NCBI GenBank assembly: GCA_011316305.1 | Contig: SAUG01000077.1 | Coordinates: 186,001-250,000 of the forward strand | Direction of reading: 5' to 3' | Source of the DNA: Rusavskia elegans | Taxonomy: Eukaryota; Ascomycota; Lecanoromycetes; Teloschistales; Teloschistaceae | DNA: 64,000 bases | Shown here: positions 11,571 to 23,479 of the stretch, in pieces | How positions within the stretch are numbered: the stretch's first letter is position 1 | How the letters are laid out: each line of letters begins with the position of its first letter | Program-made: the position numbers and the translations under genes | Notes under the pieces: generated by a model | Told to the model about the DNA's origin: nothing | Database searches by the model: none | Seen by the model: the letters and a program-made list of their open reading frames with translations, nothing else

Positions 11571-12289
11571 TTGTGTATTGCTTTTGTTTTGATCTCGGAT
11601 GGGTAAAGGGGTCTAGGAGGGTGAGGGGAAGGGGGTTGTCTCGCGTTAAGCAGAAAAACCCGGACACTAAGCCTATAGTCTTATATATTAGCAGGGTATT
11701 CGATTTAGCTAGTATCGAGCAGCTAATCTAGGATTTAATTTAGCTGGCAGTCGTAGTTTCGAGTGCCAAATCCGTTAAGTCGAAATGTCCGAACGATTCT
11801 GCTCGCCGCGAGGTTGTATATAGGGAGTTTCCGATTGTAAATGGATATCCTTGATCGAGTTCAAGTCCGAAGGCATTGGATGGACGGTTTATTCCTCCTT
11901 CCTCGTTCCCACAGCGCGCTTCTTCAAATCCTATTACTGCCTTCAATCCCTCATATCAATCGCCGTAACTCTACCCCCGCCTTCTGGGGCGCTGCCCTCA
12001 CCAGCCACCACTACCGTAACCACAAACCGTACCATACCCCTCCTCCCCGGTCCTTTTATCACAATCCGCATGTCAAGTGACTCCCATATTATAAGTAGAC
12101 AAAGAAGTCGAGTGTATGTGCAGTACTACCTTGCTCCTCATTATTCGTCCCAATCTGATCCACACAGTGATAGGTACCCTGCACCTCATACATAATCCGT
12201 CGTAGGAATCGTTGATATTTCACCAATTTGGATCGTATCTCAGCTGTTTCTGTTTTCTGTTCCAAGCCCGACAGACAGAAAACTCCAGC
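11571..12289. other. Intergenic between GH128 gene and small unknown
   Basis: A short TA-rich patch at about 11660-11750 resembles RIP-affected DNA and may be a small transposon relic. Open frames at 11841-12195 give proline/threonine-rich translations without recognisable features and are not called. Confidence 0.4.
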
Positions 12290-12970
12290 ATGCCGCTCTT
12301 CTCCCGCAAAAGGCCGTCTGTTTCCGGCACGCCCGTCTCCACGGAAGAGAATGATACCGCGCCGCTGGCTCAAGACACGGATGGCATGCAGCGATTCACG
12401 GCGACGGGACGACCGTATGATATTTTTCTCCTCTGTCCTTCTTTCTCACTCTCCCTCTCCCAAATCCATCCCCCAACCCAACCTCCCCCCCTTCCCACAA
12501 CCACCGCAGTTCCAACTCTATACCCCATTTCCAAAAACAAAGAAAGCCACGCGATAATGATAACGTAATACAGAATGCCATCCTACAACCCCTCCGCGCT
12601 GGGCAACATCCCCTCCTCCTTCGTGGGCCAAGCGCCTCAATTCCTACCGCAGAAATTCACCGACGAGTCAGTGCTTATGATTCCGGTTCCGATGAGCGTA
12701 CTCGAGGATCCCTCTGCCCACACCACCCCTTCTACCACTAATGACAATCCAATCAAAGAGCCGCAGCAGCAACGTCGACCCTCGAGTTTCATGAAGAAAC
12801 TGAAAGGCGGAGGCGGAGAGAAGAAAGCGAAGAAGGAGGATTTCAAGATGGTGAAGATGACGAGGGGGGAGTATTTGATGTATTGGGCCAAGGATGAGGA
12901 GGGGCGGTATATCGGTACGGAGCCGGAGGGGGAAGGAGTGCGGCGGTTAAGAGAGAGGGGGGAGTTGTGA
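12290..12970 (+). CDS. Conserved-looking fungal protein of unknown function
   Basis: Exons 12290-12414 and 12574-12970 join in frame (GRP to MPSYNPS) and give 173 residues; the intron is 159 bp. The N-terminus starts MPLFSRKRPS. The middle is a Ser/Pro/Gln-rich linker, followed by a lysine-rich segment (FMKKLKGGGGEKKAKKED, about 115-132). A C-terminal block, MTRGEYLMYWAKDEEGRYIG followed by TEPEGEG, has the look of a conserved motif. No signal peptide or membrane segment is seen. I do not recognise a function. The consistent splice junction and the ordered C-terminal block are the reasons for calling it a gene. Confidence 0.6.
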
Positions 12971-13103
12971 GGACGTTTTCGAGAGTGGGTGGGGTTGGAT
13001 AGGTGTAGGTGGACCTGGATGTGGGCTTGTAGATGGTTTGCTGGTTGGGTTCTTTGGCGCAGTGGTGGTGTTGGAAGGAGCTTCTTCCATCGATCTACAT
13101 GCG

Positions 13104-14229
13104 TCAACGGGGCCTTATAGCTGGATCGACCTCTGTTGTAGAACCCCCCTCGACCCCCGACCTGGAACCCCCAAAGCGGCATCCTTTGCAAACACCATCT
13201 GACTCGACAAAAGTCATCTTAGCCTTCGTCATCGCCTCAAATTGTCGCTGAAGAACCGCCTTCCATCGCTGAAGACCAAACCCTCCGTCCCGACATCGGA
13301 CACACGACGTGACTATACGCAACTCCTGGAGCCCCGGCATACCGGCATTAAGATTCTCGGTAAGCGTCGTCATGTCCCGGTGCGAAATCAGGGCTTGGAT
13401 ATTTCTGCTCGAAGCCTCCATCTCTATGGTTCGGATGAGGTTGAGACGGTATGGGAGGGTTGTCTTGATTAGGTATTCGATAGTTAGGATCTCGTCTATA
13501 AGGAAGAGGGTTTTGCTGTATAGGAGGTTGATGGTTTCGGAATATCTAGGATACTCGGGTCAGTGTGATGTGCCATGTCTATATTCTGTAGGAGGAAAGG
13601 GATATATACACTCGTCGGCAAGTTTTGAGAAGGGGCAGTAATTCCGTGATCTCATTGTCCTGCCACCTCCCTGGGATCCAAGCCCTGGTGCAAGTCAAGG
13701 CTAGATACCTGCAACCTTTAAGTTCACCAGTATCATAGATCCCAGGCCTCAACAGTTCCGAATGAGGTCGATGGATCGAATGACATTTATAATGACCCAA
13801 TCGATTATCTCGTCGTCTGAAGAGATGGATATGAGTGAAGTCACATAGCGCATACTCATATATCATCTCTCGGATTTCGGCCGGAAAGCGGCCATAGAGA
13901 ACGGATTGTAATTGATCCGCCGTTGTCTGCCTCGTTCTCTCCGGTCGTCCGGAACCTGCAGGACAAGGTGGTAAAGGCAAGGTGAGAGCTCGTCTTCGCG
14001 ACGGTAGGGGGATAGGAGCCTCTTGTCGAAGGCTTCTCTCGATTCCTTTACGCCGGGTCTCTTGCATCCGTGCGTTGCCACAGCCAAAGTGGAAGGATTG
14101 GCCGGTGGAGACGTGCCATGTTGCGTAGATACAGATGACTGGAGAAGCGAGGGCGATGAGGATTACCGCTCCAGCTACTTTGACTGCGTCCTTCAAGTTT
14201 TCCTTGGTTGAGGCCTTCATCATTTTCAT
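13104..14229 (-). CDS. DUF7730/F-box-like domain protein with N-terminal membrane segment
   Basis: Exon 1 is 14229-13610 and exon 2 is 13545-13104; the 64-bp intron (GTATAT...CCTAG) joins CRRVY to SETINLLYS, giving 353 residues. A hydrophobic stretch at about 17-40 (VAGAVILIALASPVICIYA) suggests one membrane anchor. The core starts FPAEIREMIYEYAL (about 115), typical of the fungal proteins grouped near F-box/DUF7730, followed by HIH...HSELLRP and CRRVY...ETINLLYS. The tail has two CxxC pairs (CVRC and CKGC). Function is unknown; such proteins are often expanded in fungal genomes. A decayed copy lies directly upstream at 14933-15712, and flanking DNA is also shared, so the pair arose by tandem duplication. 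Confidence 0.65.
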
Positions 14230-14932
14230 TAGGAAGAGAAAAGTCCAGTGAAGCTTGGTTGACTCGGTAGAACAGTAGTGTACTGGTTCTAATGGTTTGA
14301 TACAATGACCCGCACATGTTTATAATTCATGATGGGACAGTATATATCATAGCATCTGATTACAATCAATGCTTCGGGTGTTGCCTCAGTACCTACAACA
14401 TTGTGAAAGCTAGCGTACCGCTTAAAATGAGACAACCTTACTGATACTAAGCTCTAAGAAGCTAAGTTTGAGCCACTGCTAGCTACTTAGAGTTACGCTC
14501 AATCCCCTATACCACCTCAAGCCAGAGGAATGTGACCCTCAAGCAAGTCGGCCCATAGCGACTGGAGACTCCTGCCTTAAGGCTGAAATTAGAAAAATTC
14601 GGAGGCTTACAAGTACAAGATGAAAAGAGATAACAGCGAAAACGATGGAAGCTCAGATCGTTTTCTACCTCAACTCCGACACGCGACCTTTTGGAAGCTT
14701 CAAAGCCTGGATATCGTGGATCTGGATGAGTGTGAAAAGTCTGCTGCTTGGAGGACTTTGGCGCGGTAGTGGTGTTGCAAGGAGTGCTTATTCGCTTCGA
14801 TGGGCGCAAGGTGTAGACAAGATCGCAGGACTAGAACCGAGGTCTACTTTGTGTAGCCAAGCGATAGGAAAACCAGAAAGGGCTCCTGGATGTAAAATTT
14901 GCTGACGGGCGGGATGACCAATCTCGTGAAGG
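14230..14932. other. Spacer inside tandem duplication
   Basis: No convincing gene. The stretch near 14750-14800 (CTTTGGCGCGGTAGTGG) resembles 13050-13090 (CTTTGGCGCAGTGGTGG), so the 3' flank of the DUF7730-like gene was duplicated together with it. Confidence 0.5.
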
Positions 14933-15712
14933 TCATGTATTGTTATCTTCAGCGGACGCCTTGGAAGGCACGGAACCGCACAGTCCACACTCAATACCAT
15001 CGTCGACAGAACGCATCTTAGCCTTCGTCATCGCCTCAAAACTCTGTTGAAGCACTTCTTTCCATTTTCGAATGTCATCCTCAAGCACCCGATAACACTA
15101 GGGACACGAGGTGACAACACGCAGCTCCTGAAGGCCTGGCATACTGGCATTGACGACTTCTATAAGAATATCTACATCCGAAGAGTCGGTTGGAGCCAGG
15201 TGTTGAAGTGTAGTTTCTGAAGCCGACAACCCGAAGGTTTTGATGATGTTGAGACGTTATGGTAGGGTGGTCTTGATGAAGCGGGAGATTATATCGATGT
15301 CGTCGAAGCGGAGGATGTTGCGGGTATAGAAGAGGTCGAATACCTGAGTTTTTATCTGAATTGGTTTGATGTGTGCGGTTTCGTATGTGTAGTCCTGGGG
15401 AAACAGAAAAATGTATGCATACACTCGTCGGCATGTTCGGAGCAGAGGCAATAAATTGGTCGTGTCTATGCGATCCTGCCACCTCTCGCGGGTCCAAGGT
15501 ATGTCACGGGTCAGGTTGCTTCCTAGGCCATTGAGGCTTTCGAATAATTCTGAATCGGGACGATGGGTCCGATGGCAGACGTAATGACCTACGAGGTCTC
15601 GCTGTTGGAGGACATGGATGTGAGTGTAGTTGCATAACGCATAGAAAGGCCCGTGAGTCTTGAGCTTTTTATAAGAGTGATGTGCTGATTCTGAGTTAAG
15701 GTCGAGCCGCAT
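14933..15712 (-). pseudogene. Decayed tandem copy of the DUF7730-like gene
   Basis: Translation on the minus strand parallels the gene at 13104-14229: YALCNYTHIH, GHYVCHRTHRP, LLPLLRTCRRVY, then (after an intron-like GTATGC...CCCCAG) SRFIKTTLP, MPGLQELRVVTSC and QSFEAMTKAKM. Two in-frame stops interrupt it: TAA at 15259-15257, where the neighbour has TAC, and TAG at 15100-15098. The membrane segment and the FPAEIREMIYEY block are missing from its 5' end. It is therefore non-functional or at most expresses a fragment. Confidence 0.75.
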
Positions 15713-16175
15713 ACGATCGATGAAGCGATAGTACGTACTTATATAGAAGGCTATGAAAACAGTTCATACACGCATTGAAGTTCGCAGTGCCCACGACACC
15801 TCCAAGGTTGAGGGGAAATCAGTCCAGACCAGGACATGCACGCAGCCGACGGATGAGAATGCTGTCTTACGTTCTCCAACAGTAACCGGGAGAATCGGAT
15901 GATCAGAAGCGCAAGATGAAGAGACACCAAGGCTCCGGGTGCGAACAGGATGAGGCTCGGATTTTCTTTCGTCCCAAAATCTTTGCAGGGAGCTTACTTT
16001 GTTGGAAGATTTGATATCTGGATGTCATGTTGAGCCTTGGAAATGTGCTCCAGTTACCCACGCACCTGCACACCCTCGCTAAATGCTCATGCTCATGCTC
16101 ATAGACCTACTTGCCAGTCAAATTCTGCAGGTTCAACAAATCGTGGTCAGGTTCTCGTGAATTTCTGTGGTGTGT
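15713..16175. other. Intergenic, 3' of CSN6
   Basis: About 460 bp without a recognisable gene. It contains a GCTCATGCTCATGCTCAT short repeat near 16085. Confidence 0.5.
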
Positions 16176-17492
16176 TCATTCATATGGCTGACCCATCTGA
16201 AGTGTATGTGTCTGGAAAAGCTCATCCGTATCCTCGTATACTGGACCTATATTCCTCATTCCTCCACGACGACCCTGCTGCTTAGCGTCACTGACGATGC
16301 CGAATTTCCTCCCCATTTCCCGTAGATTCTTCGTCCCTCGCGTGAGATCTCCCAGCAGGCCCACGAGAGTAACGTCGCTCTTCTCCGAGAGTGATTCTTG
16401 TTCGAAAGCTGCACCATCAGATGGTATGAGGAGAGGTAAACGATTGACAAGTGCTTGGATGGAGCGTAGGATGGGATGATTGATCTCCGCCTGGCCCGTA
16501 GCGGGGGCTTCGTCGGCTGTTGTTCCATTGGACTCAGACGGCGCAGTCAAATAGGAAGGCGGTAGGCTGGTAAGGTACGATCTAAGCAGCTGTATCCGGA
16601 TGTGAAGCATCTTAATTGCATTCGCACGCGCGGTTAACGAGGCAATTACTGGAGATCCGCTGGATTAGTATCGATCGCAATTTGGGTGCGACTACTTACG
16701 CTCTTCATCCTCAGGCGAGAGCAAAGAGGAGTCGTTCAATGCTTTGGCCTCTTGTTGTGAGCTAACTTCTTTCGAGGGCCTATCCGTGACAGGCGCTTGT
16801 GAAGCTTGCCCCTTGCCCTTTGATCGTGTGGAGGAATCAACATTGGCGGCATTCCCGCCGCCACGAGCGACGAAGTCGACGCTGATCATCTCGGCCTGTC
16901 CAGTGTCGACGCTGCAAGACAACTCCTGGAACTTCAGATTCAACGGGACCTGTTGGCCATCTAGGTCCATGGGCCGATCTCCATCCGCCTCTTGGCTCTC
17001 GTAAACACTTTCGTATACGGTCAAGGGAAGCTTGCCATTGTTTTCACCTCCCGCCAGGACACTTGCGGGATGGAAAGCGAGGAGGACGGCGGTCTCGTTG
17101 TAGTCGTGGATGATTTGCTGGTGGATGGGAACATGCTGAGCTTCGGGTCCGGTCGGCGGAGTTGTAGTAAACCATCCTACCAGATCAAGTGCTGGCTCTT
17201 TATGGACGTCTTTGTATTGCTGTAATCGATCTTGAAACCAGGCTTGATGAAGCAGGACAGCGCCTTGGTCTCCGCTGACGACCTGACATTCGAAGGCATA
17301 TTCTAGAGTGATGTCTCTTCCATTATGCTGTCCTAGTAGAGCTCCAACGATAGGTCCTTGTTGTCGACGAAGGGTGTGCCGTGTGATAAAGTCGGAGACA
17401 GTGAGGAGGACAAGAGGGTGGAGGTGGATTTGGAGGCCTGAATCGGAGGCCTTGTGAGAGGACACAAGCGAGGATGAGTGGCTTTGCGCCAT
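16176..17492 (-). CDS. CSN6: COP9 signalosome complex subunit 6 (MPN-minus)
   Basis: Exon 1 is 17492-16700 and exon 2 is 16648-16176; the 51-bp intron has GTAAGT and a TACTAAT branch. It encodes 421 residues. An MPN domain occupies about 20-190, starting LQIHLHPLVLLTVSDFITRH and continuing QGPIVGALLGQ and LDLVGWFTTTP. The JAMM metal motif is absent (TTTP replaces HSHP after VGWF), as expected for CSN6, which is a structural partner of the deneddylase CSN5. A Ser/Gln-rich linker (about 210-265) precedes a helical C-terminal region (LIASLTARANAIKMLHIRIQ) used for bundle assembly. The signalosome removes NEDD8 from cullins in the nucleus. eIF3f is the main alternative, but the C-terminal pattern fits CSN6 better. 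It is transcribed divergently from the next gene. Confidence 0.8.
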
Positions 17493-17950
17493 GACTGATG
17501 TCTCGCGCTCCCAGTGAGAGTTGTTGTTGAAGTAATGGTTGGAGTCCCAGTGGCCAGGCCGTCTTGATGGGTAGCTGTAAAGATTGAGGTTCTTGATTTG
17601 TTCCTAGCAGCAATTGAATATGAAGGTGGATTATGTTATGAAGGAGTTGCACGAACTCTAATTTTCAGCCTCAACTACTAGTGCGGGACGCTTCGTGGTG
17701 GGGGTCCGGAGGGTCCTTCCTCGACTCTCCTCATTAAGGTACACCTGTCTCACTCTAACCACCATCCGAGCTCTGGATTTGTGGATCCTACGGACGACCG
17801 TGATCTCTCTTGAATATCTCAGGACAAACTATTCGAAGCTCTTCACCAAGTGCTAATGTAAAACCAAGCATCCTGACGACATTACAGCAACAGACTCGTC
17901 ATTTGGAAACCAAGATTCCCCCCTCGACGATTGTACTAGGTTCAGGCGAT
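17493..17950. other. Divergent promoter region between CSN6 and HSM3-like gene
   Basis: About 460 bp shared upstream region. The frame of the following gene stays open back to 17810 without an ATG, so an extra 5' exon cannot be excluded. No specific binding site is recognised. Confidence 0.45.
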
Positions 17951-19938
17951 ATGAATCTGCTTGGGGATATCCAGTCCCACCTTGCTGAGGTTGCTTCAGA
18001 CCCTGCGGGCAAGGCACTCGATCCGAGGCTGCTAGAGAAGTTTGACGGGCAAGTTACCGGTGTGCAACCTGCGATGTCCAACTTTCGCAACGGCCTTCGC
18101 AGCTATTAACGTCGTCGTACTGACTCTCGACAGAATCCATCTCCGAGACAGACAGAGATACCCTCATCTATCAGCTGGCTGAATTGCTGCCAACTTTACA
18201 ACAAGATCCATCCCCTGCCACCTCCCTCATCGAAATCCTTGTCCGTCCAGCATCCTACACCTTCGCCCGCGTGCTTGACATAGACCCGCCAGTCGACTTT
18301 GCCGCCGGTCTCACAGCTCTTTTTCCGTCCATCAACCTGGTCACGTTGTCATTGCTGGAGAAAGCAAAGTTCAAGAGCAGTGATGCTGGAATTGTTGCCG
18401 GCAAACCCGAGATCATTGCTGCTCTGATCGAGCTGTGGCTCTCGACACCAGATACCGCTGTTGCTTCGAAAGCGCATAGTGTCCTCCTTGGACTACTGAC
18501 CGCTGGTGAGAGACATAAAGAAGCCGCTACCACGACTTCGCAAGATCGCGCCGAGCAGTCTCTGATGTGGCGCAGAGTCTTCCGTGACAAAGATATCTAC
18601 GATTCCATCTTTCGAATCTGCAGTCTTACCAACGCTGGCCAAAATGGTCAATTGGGCAAACGGGATAAGACCGTCGCCCAAGCTCGCTTGCTGGACCTTC
18701 TGGTAAAGATCGACTGCAAGTCTATACGACGCCCGCAGATCGCCGAGGTCGAAAGCCGCTACGGGGTCAAGGACGGGGGCCTGATGGAGTTTGCTGCTCT
18801 GAAAATGGTCGATTACAAGGACGACGTGCTCATGCACATGACTTTAATCGACTTCTTCGCGGACCTCCTGAAGCCTGAACACTCCATGGTCGAGACTCAT
18901 GACTTCGCTTCCTATCAACTGGCGTCCAAAATTCATGAAGATACTAATCTTAGCGGAACTCATACTCGAACGTTATCATACTATCTGGATGCTACGAAGC
19001 ACAGCTCGCTCGATTCGACGTATCTGTACGGTCGCTCCGCAAATTACCTCGCCACATATTGCTCTTATCACCCTGCACATTTCCTCTCTTTTCGGCCCGT
19101 GGTGGACTCAACTGTTGCGCGCTTGTTGGAAGTATTAAGGAAAATGACGCCAGGACAATGGGCCCAAGGGTTAACACCAAAGCATGATCTTCATGTACTG
19201 GCCTCCTTACCACGACAATCCTTGATTCCAACACCAACAGCAGCATCTCCCCTTTTCCTGCTAAGCGCAAGACCGCCCAACGAGGACGCTCTTCAGACTT
19301 TAGCCGCAGTCTTCCAAGGACCGAAGAACGAGCATTGTACTGATGATCACATCGACACAGACACAGAATCTCAGCAACGGTCAGCAGCACGCGCGCTCTA
19401 CTGGCTATACTTAGACCAATATCCAACCCTCTGGCAAGACGTCGTCAAAGCCGCCGAGACGGTAGCACTGAAAGACACAGCATTGGCAGCGATCGCACTG
19501 ATCAACGCCATCATAACCGCCTCTTGGAGTCCGCTCCCATCGGATCCCGATCCCGACTTCAACCAAGGACCCTACGCTTTGCCAACAGAACAGCAACTGG
19601 CGACAAAATGCCACGCCTCGCAAGACCTGCCTCCAACGGGACTCCTAGCCATACTGTCGCCACCAGCCTTGGAGACCATCCTCCCCTATCTCCTCCGGCC
19701 AGCACAAACCTTCAGCAACCTAGTAGGTGGCGGAAAAGGTGACGTCGAAAGTGCTGCATACCGTGTCGCTGCAGCAAAGTACGATGTCCTGCTATCTTTG
19801 AAGTCAAGGTTACAGGAATATGTACAAGAGACTGGCCACTTGAAGGAGGTTGTCGATGTGGTCAATAAACGGTTGGCGATGGGACCTATGGGCGGTAATA
19901 GCGAGGTTGGGGGTAGGGTAGGCACGTTGGACCTTTGA
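17951..19938 (+). CDS. Probable HSM3/PSMD5-like proteasome assembly chaperone (ARM-like)
   Basis: Exons 17951-18059 and 18134-19938 give 637 residues. The splice joins FDGQVT to SISETDRDTLIYQLAELLP through a 74-bp intron ending CTGACTCTCGACAG. The start is the first ATG of the open frame and gives MNLLGDIQSHL; it is less certain than the rest. The protein is helical throughout with LxxLL-type repeats (ILVRPASYTFARVL, LMWRRVFRDKDIYDSIF, AALALINAI-like segments), with no signal peptide or membrane segment. The layout resembles the fungal family annotated as HSM3 N-terminal domain/26S non-ATPase subunit 5, ARM-fold chaperones that hold Rpt ATPases during 19S base assembly. The family call comes from overall pattern and is moderate; an unrelated ARM protein is the alternative. 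Confidence 0.6.
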
Positions 19939-20682
19939 ATTTATCCAGACCCTCATCCAGACATCTTCATGAAACTCGATCGCAACGAGGGGGGACAATA
20001 GTCGATACTTCGATGCAGGTCATCGTGGTAACGATTAATCGACTCTTAGGTTAGAGCTGCTGCTGATATCATTGGTGGTTGCTGAACCCGCATTGCGATT
20101 GGGCTTCGACACAATGAGAGACGCTATGTTGATTCCTACCGTCACTCATTTCCCTTTTTTTAATGGCTATATCTACCGCCTGAGTGCTCTACACCTCGCT
20201 TCCCGTCGTGTACAACTACTTGTCATATCCCGAAACATAAAGTTGAACATTATCACTCGAAAACTCCCATGCAGACCTCCTCCCCAACACCCTCCAACCT
20301 ATCTAACCACTTGTAACATACCATACCATCTCACAAACCGTTTGTATTTGCATTTCCTTCCTTCATTGACTGTAGAAGTCAACCCCAGTACATAAACTCC
20401 TACAGAAACGACGGTGGTATGGTTGTTGGACGAAAGGGAAGAGAGAGATGTGACCGTCATAAGCGTTGCTATTTACTCTATCCGTACGCCTTTTTCAATC
20501 ATGGGTCGGTACTTCCCCTTATGTACTGATAATGGTATATCGTATGTACATCTCCCGGCACTCATGAACATTGCAGACCTGCCTTCGTGCCTCCCTCCCT
20601 TCCTGCCTCCCTCCCTTCCCATTCCATGCCATCCCCTTGCCCCCTCCCCTACCTACCCTTCCACCCACGCCCTTCACCGCCC
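19939..20682. other. Intergenic between convergent genes
   Basis: About 740 bp between the HSM3-like and ALDH stop codons. Pyrimidine-rich near 20580-20680. No gene is seen. Confidence 0.5.
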
Positions 20683-22313
20683 TCAAACACTCTTCTTCAA
20701 CCACAGCGTCTGCGGATTACAATACCCCTTCAACCCCAGCACCCCCCACTCCATCCCGACTCCACTCCACTTATGCCCTCCAAACGGCACCGCCGGCGCG
20801 ACATCAAAATGGCTATTCACCCACACAGTACCCGCCTCCAACCTCCTCGCCATGCGCTCCGCCCTCTTCAAATCACCACTCCACACACTAGCTCCCAGAC
20901 CCATCTTGCCCGCATTCGCACGCTCAATGACATCCTCTTCATCTTTCCATTTCAGGACCGGCAGAATAGGACCGAAGGGCTCTTCAGTCACGATCGCAGA
21001 GTCCTCGGGCGGATTATCGATGATGGTGGGTGTGAAGAAATATCCTTTCCCCGTGGGGTCCGGGTCCGGGATATCGCCGCCCAGAGCCGCGGTCCAGTTT
21101 TCGGATGAGATGTGCTGGTACATGGATCTGACTTTGTCGAATTGCATTTTATTTTGGACGGGGCCGATGAAGACGTCGGGGTCGGTGCCGGGGCCGACTT
21201 TGAGGGAGCGGGTGTGGGAGACGAAGGCGGAGAGGAAGCGGTCGTAGATGGATTCGTGGATGTAGAGGCGTTTGATCATCATGCAGATTTGGGAGCAGCA
21301 GAGGAAGGAGGATCGGGCGAGCTATTGATGGAGACTTGTCAGTATTGGGGTTTTCGTCCTAGGGTGAACGGGGAGATAGTAAAGGGGTCGGTTACTCACC
21401 TTTGGGATAATAGCTTCGACATTGACATCGTCGCAGATGATGGCGGGATCGTTGCCGCCGAGTTCGAGCGTCACTCTTTTGAGTGTCGGCGCCGCTGCGG
21501 CCATGACTTTCTTGCCCGTCGCGATGGAGCCCGTGAATGAGATCTTATCGATATCAGGGTGCGTTGTAAACATAGGACCCAGGTCTTCCTCGCCGCTGAG
21601 CGCCTGCACCACGCCCGGTGGGAAAAATTGAGCGGCGAGCTCCGCAAGTTTGAGATTGCAGTAAGGGGCATATGGCGAAGGTTTGAGGATCAGAGTATTG
21701 GCTGTGATCAGCGCCGGGGCGATTTTGCCCACTGCCAGCAGAATTGGGTAGTTCCAGGGGACGATGCCGCCGACGACCCCCAATGGTACGTTTGTGTGGA
21801 TGATGAGGCGATCCTCGGTGTCTTCGATGATTTCGTCGGGTATTCTCATTGTGCTGAAGACGCGAAGCCATGTGGTAGCCATTCCAATTTCTTCATAGGA
21901 TTGCGCCAATGGCTTTCCTTGTTCCGATGTTAACAACTTGGCAAACTCGTCTTTGTAGCTGTCGATAGCATCGGCATATGCCACGAGTTTCTCCCCGCGT
22001 TCTTCCAGGGTGGTCTTAGACCATGTTTTGAAAGCTCCCCGGGCAGCGGCAACGGCCTTGTCGACATCCTCCTGCGTCGAAACTGGGACTTCTGCGTTGG
22101 GCTCGGTCGTGGCCGGGTTGATGTTATGCCGAGTTTTGGCGGTCTTGGTCAATTCGTTATTGATCGAATTGTGGTATGTCTAGAGAATTAGCGATTCGCT
22201 CCAGACGCACGCTCCAGACGCACAATATCGCCGTTTCATACCTCGAACTCAAGTTTCGGAGTATACCCATTCGCCCCGTTGGTGACTCCATTCGAGGTCG
22301 CAGAAGGAGACAT
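20683..22313 (-). CDS. NAD(P)-dependent aldehyde dehydrogenase
   Basis: Three exons (22313-22242, 22179-21400, 21321-20683) encode 496 residues, the usual ALDH length. Introns are 62 and 78 bp; intron 2 lies between EAIIPK and LARSSF, just before the catalytic loop. Diagnostic elements are GIVPWNYPI (cofactor binding), FTGSIATGKKV, TLELGGNDPAI with the general-base Glu263, CCSQIC with the nucleophile Cys297, and TEEPFGPILPV. The C-terminal FGGHKWSGVGMEWG is also present. The enzyme oxidises an aldehyde to the acid with NAD or NADP; the substrate cannot be told from sequence. No targeting signal is evident, so it is probably cytosolic. Convergent with the HSM3-like gene. Confidence 0.92.
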
Positions 22314-23479
22314 GACGATGGCTGCTGAGGAGGACTTGGAGATGTGAGAGTGACCTGCATGCAGTGTCATGTTACAGCAGTGCTCCAACAAGTCAAGTCA
22401 CTTGGCCCTCGGCCGGACAACACCAACTGCCGAGCCGTATGTTGTAGGCTGTTGCAACGACGTCCCGCACTCCCGCCTGGTTCCACTGTTGGTGTTTTTA
22501 GTCCTGCGTACAACGTACCCCGCTGCAGCCCTCTCATCCGACCCTATCATTCTCTGGCAAGGAACGGTGGCGGCATCCCTTGGCGAACGAACCCCAAATG
22601 CTCTGGTTGTTGTGACTAGAGAGGGCTGTTGAAAGTCAGGAACTCGACAGCGGATAATTGATTGTTCTTCGTCGGTCTCGAACACTGGAGAGATCTGACC
22701 ACCTGCGGATAATTTGTGCCACTGACGATGAAGAGCATTATGACCATCCGAAAGAGGAAAGACAACGGTTGCAGGGGTCTGATTGGCTTCCTGAGAGTGT
22801 CTCGTCTGTTGCTCCACTACTGTCATAGCAGATCTTCAATGCTGGTACGACAGGGGTCTTTTACAGTCCGGGATTGTTTTGACTTTGGGAGCGCATCTTG
22901 GAGATCAATTAATGTTGCATATCCGACCGGCTGCTGCATTATGCACGCATTGCAGCTGTTGGACGTCTCTTTCGTGAACGCTTCTGCAGTCTTGACCTCT
23001 AGCTTCATGCCCCTTTCATATCCCTTGACGCAGGTCGCACCACTAGATCCTGATGGTGTTGCAGCCGTGTCATTTGGACGAAACAACCTTCCAGATTGCA
23101 GTTAGCTGCCGACACGACACCTGTGCCTCGAGCACAAATGCAATGACCGATTTGGACATGCCAGAATCATTTGTCTCACTTCGAGTTCTTCGGAGACTCT
23201 AGGGCGACACATCCACTGGCACGCATCATCCGACATGATGCTGGTAACTTTAATTCTTGAATTTCATGCATGATCATGATTCGTGCATTTGAGAGGCCTG
23301 CGGATCAAAACTATTTTGCCCGGACGTGCATTACAGGCGCACAACAGAGGCGTGGACCGAATCGTTGCGATGCCAAGTCTAAGCACACCTGCATCGTGCC
23401 GTCGTTGATATATTCATCATGTCGCTGCAGATTTCCATTCTCTTCCTTTGTCGGGCAATGCTTTTGGAGAAGCCTCCTG
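22314..23479. other. Intergenic, about 1.2 kb
   Basis: Upstream regions of the ALDH gene (left) and the first rhodopsin-domain gene (right). A minus-strand open frame at 22826-22398 (142 codons) has no recognisable feature. A 19-bp match (CCCGCTGCAGCCCTCTCAT) near 22510 recurs near 29640; its meaning is unknown. Confidence 0.45.

Noticed and set aside
13050..13100. TGGCGCAGTGG resembling a tRNA A-box
   Set aside because: No B-box or cloverleaf follows at the right distance; the sequence is part of the duplicated 3' flank.
12637..13191. 184-codon minus-strand frame
   Set aside because: Antisense to the 12290-12970 gene, Pro/Ser-rich, no splice logic or motifs.
17810..17950. N-terminal extension of the HSM3-like protein
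   Set aside because: The open frame has no ATG before 17951; the apparent start is TTG.
20414..21247. 277-codon plus-strand open frame
   Set aside because: It lies antisense to the ALDH gene, whose conserved motifs and introns are unambiguous; the plus-strand translation is low-complexity Pro/Ser.
22398..22826. Minus-strand 142-codon frame with ATG
   Set aside because: No recognisable motif, and it lies in a promoter-sized region between two genes.
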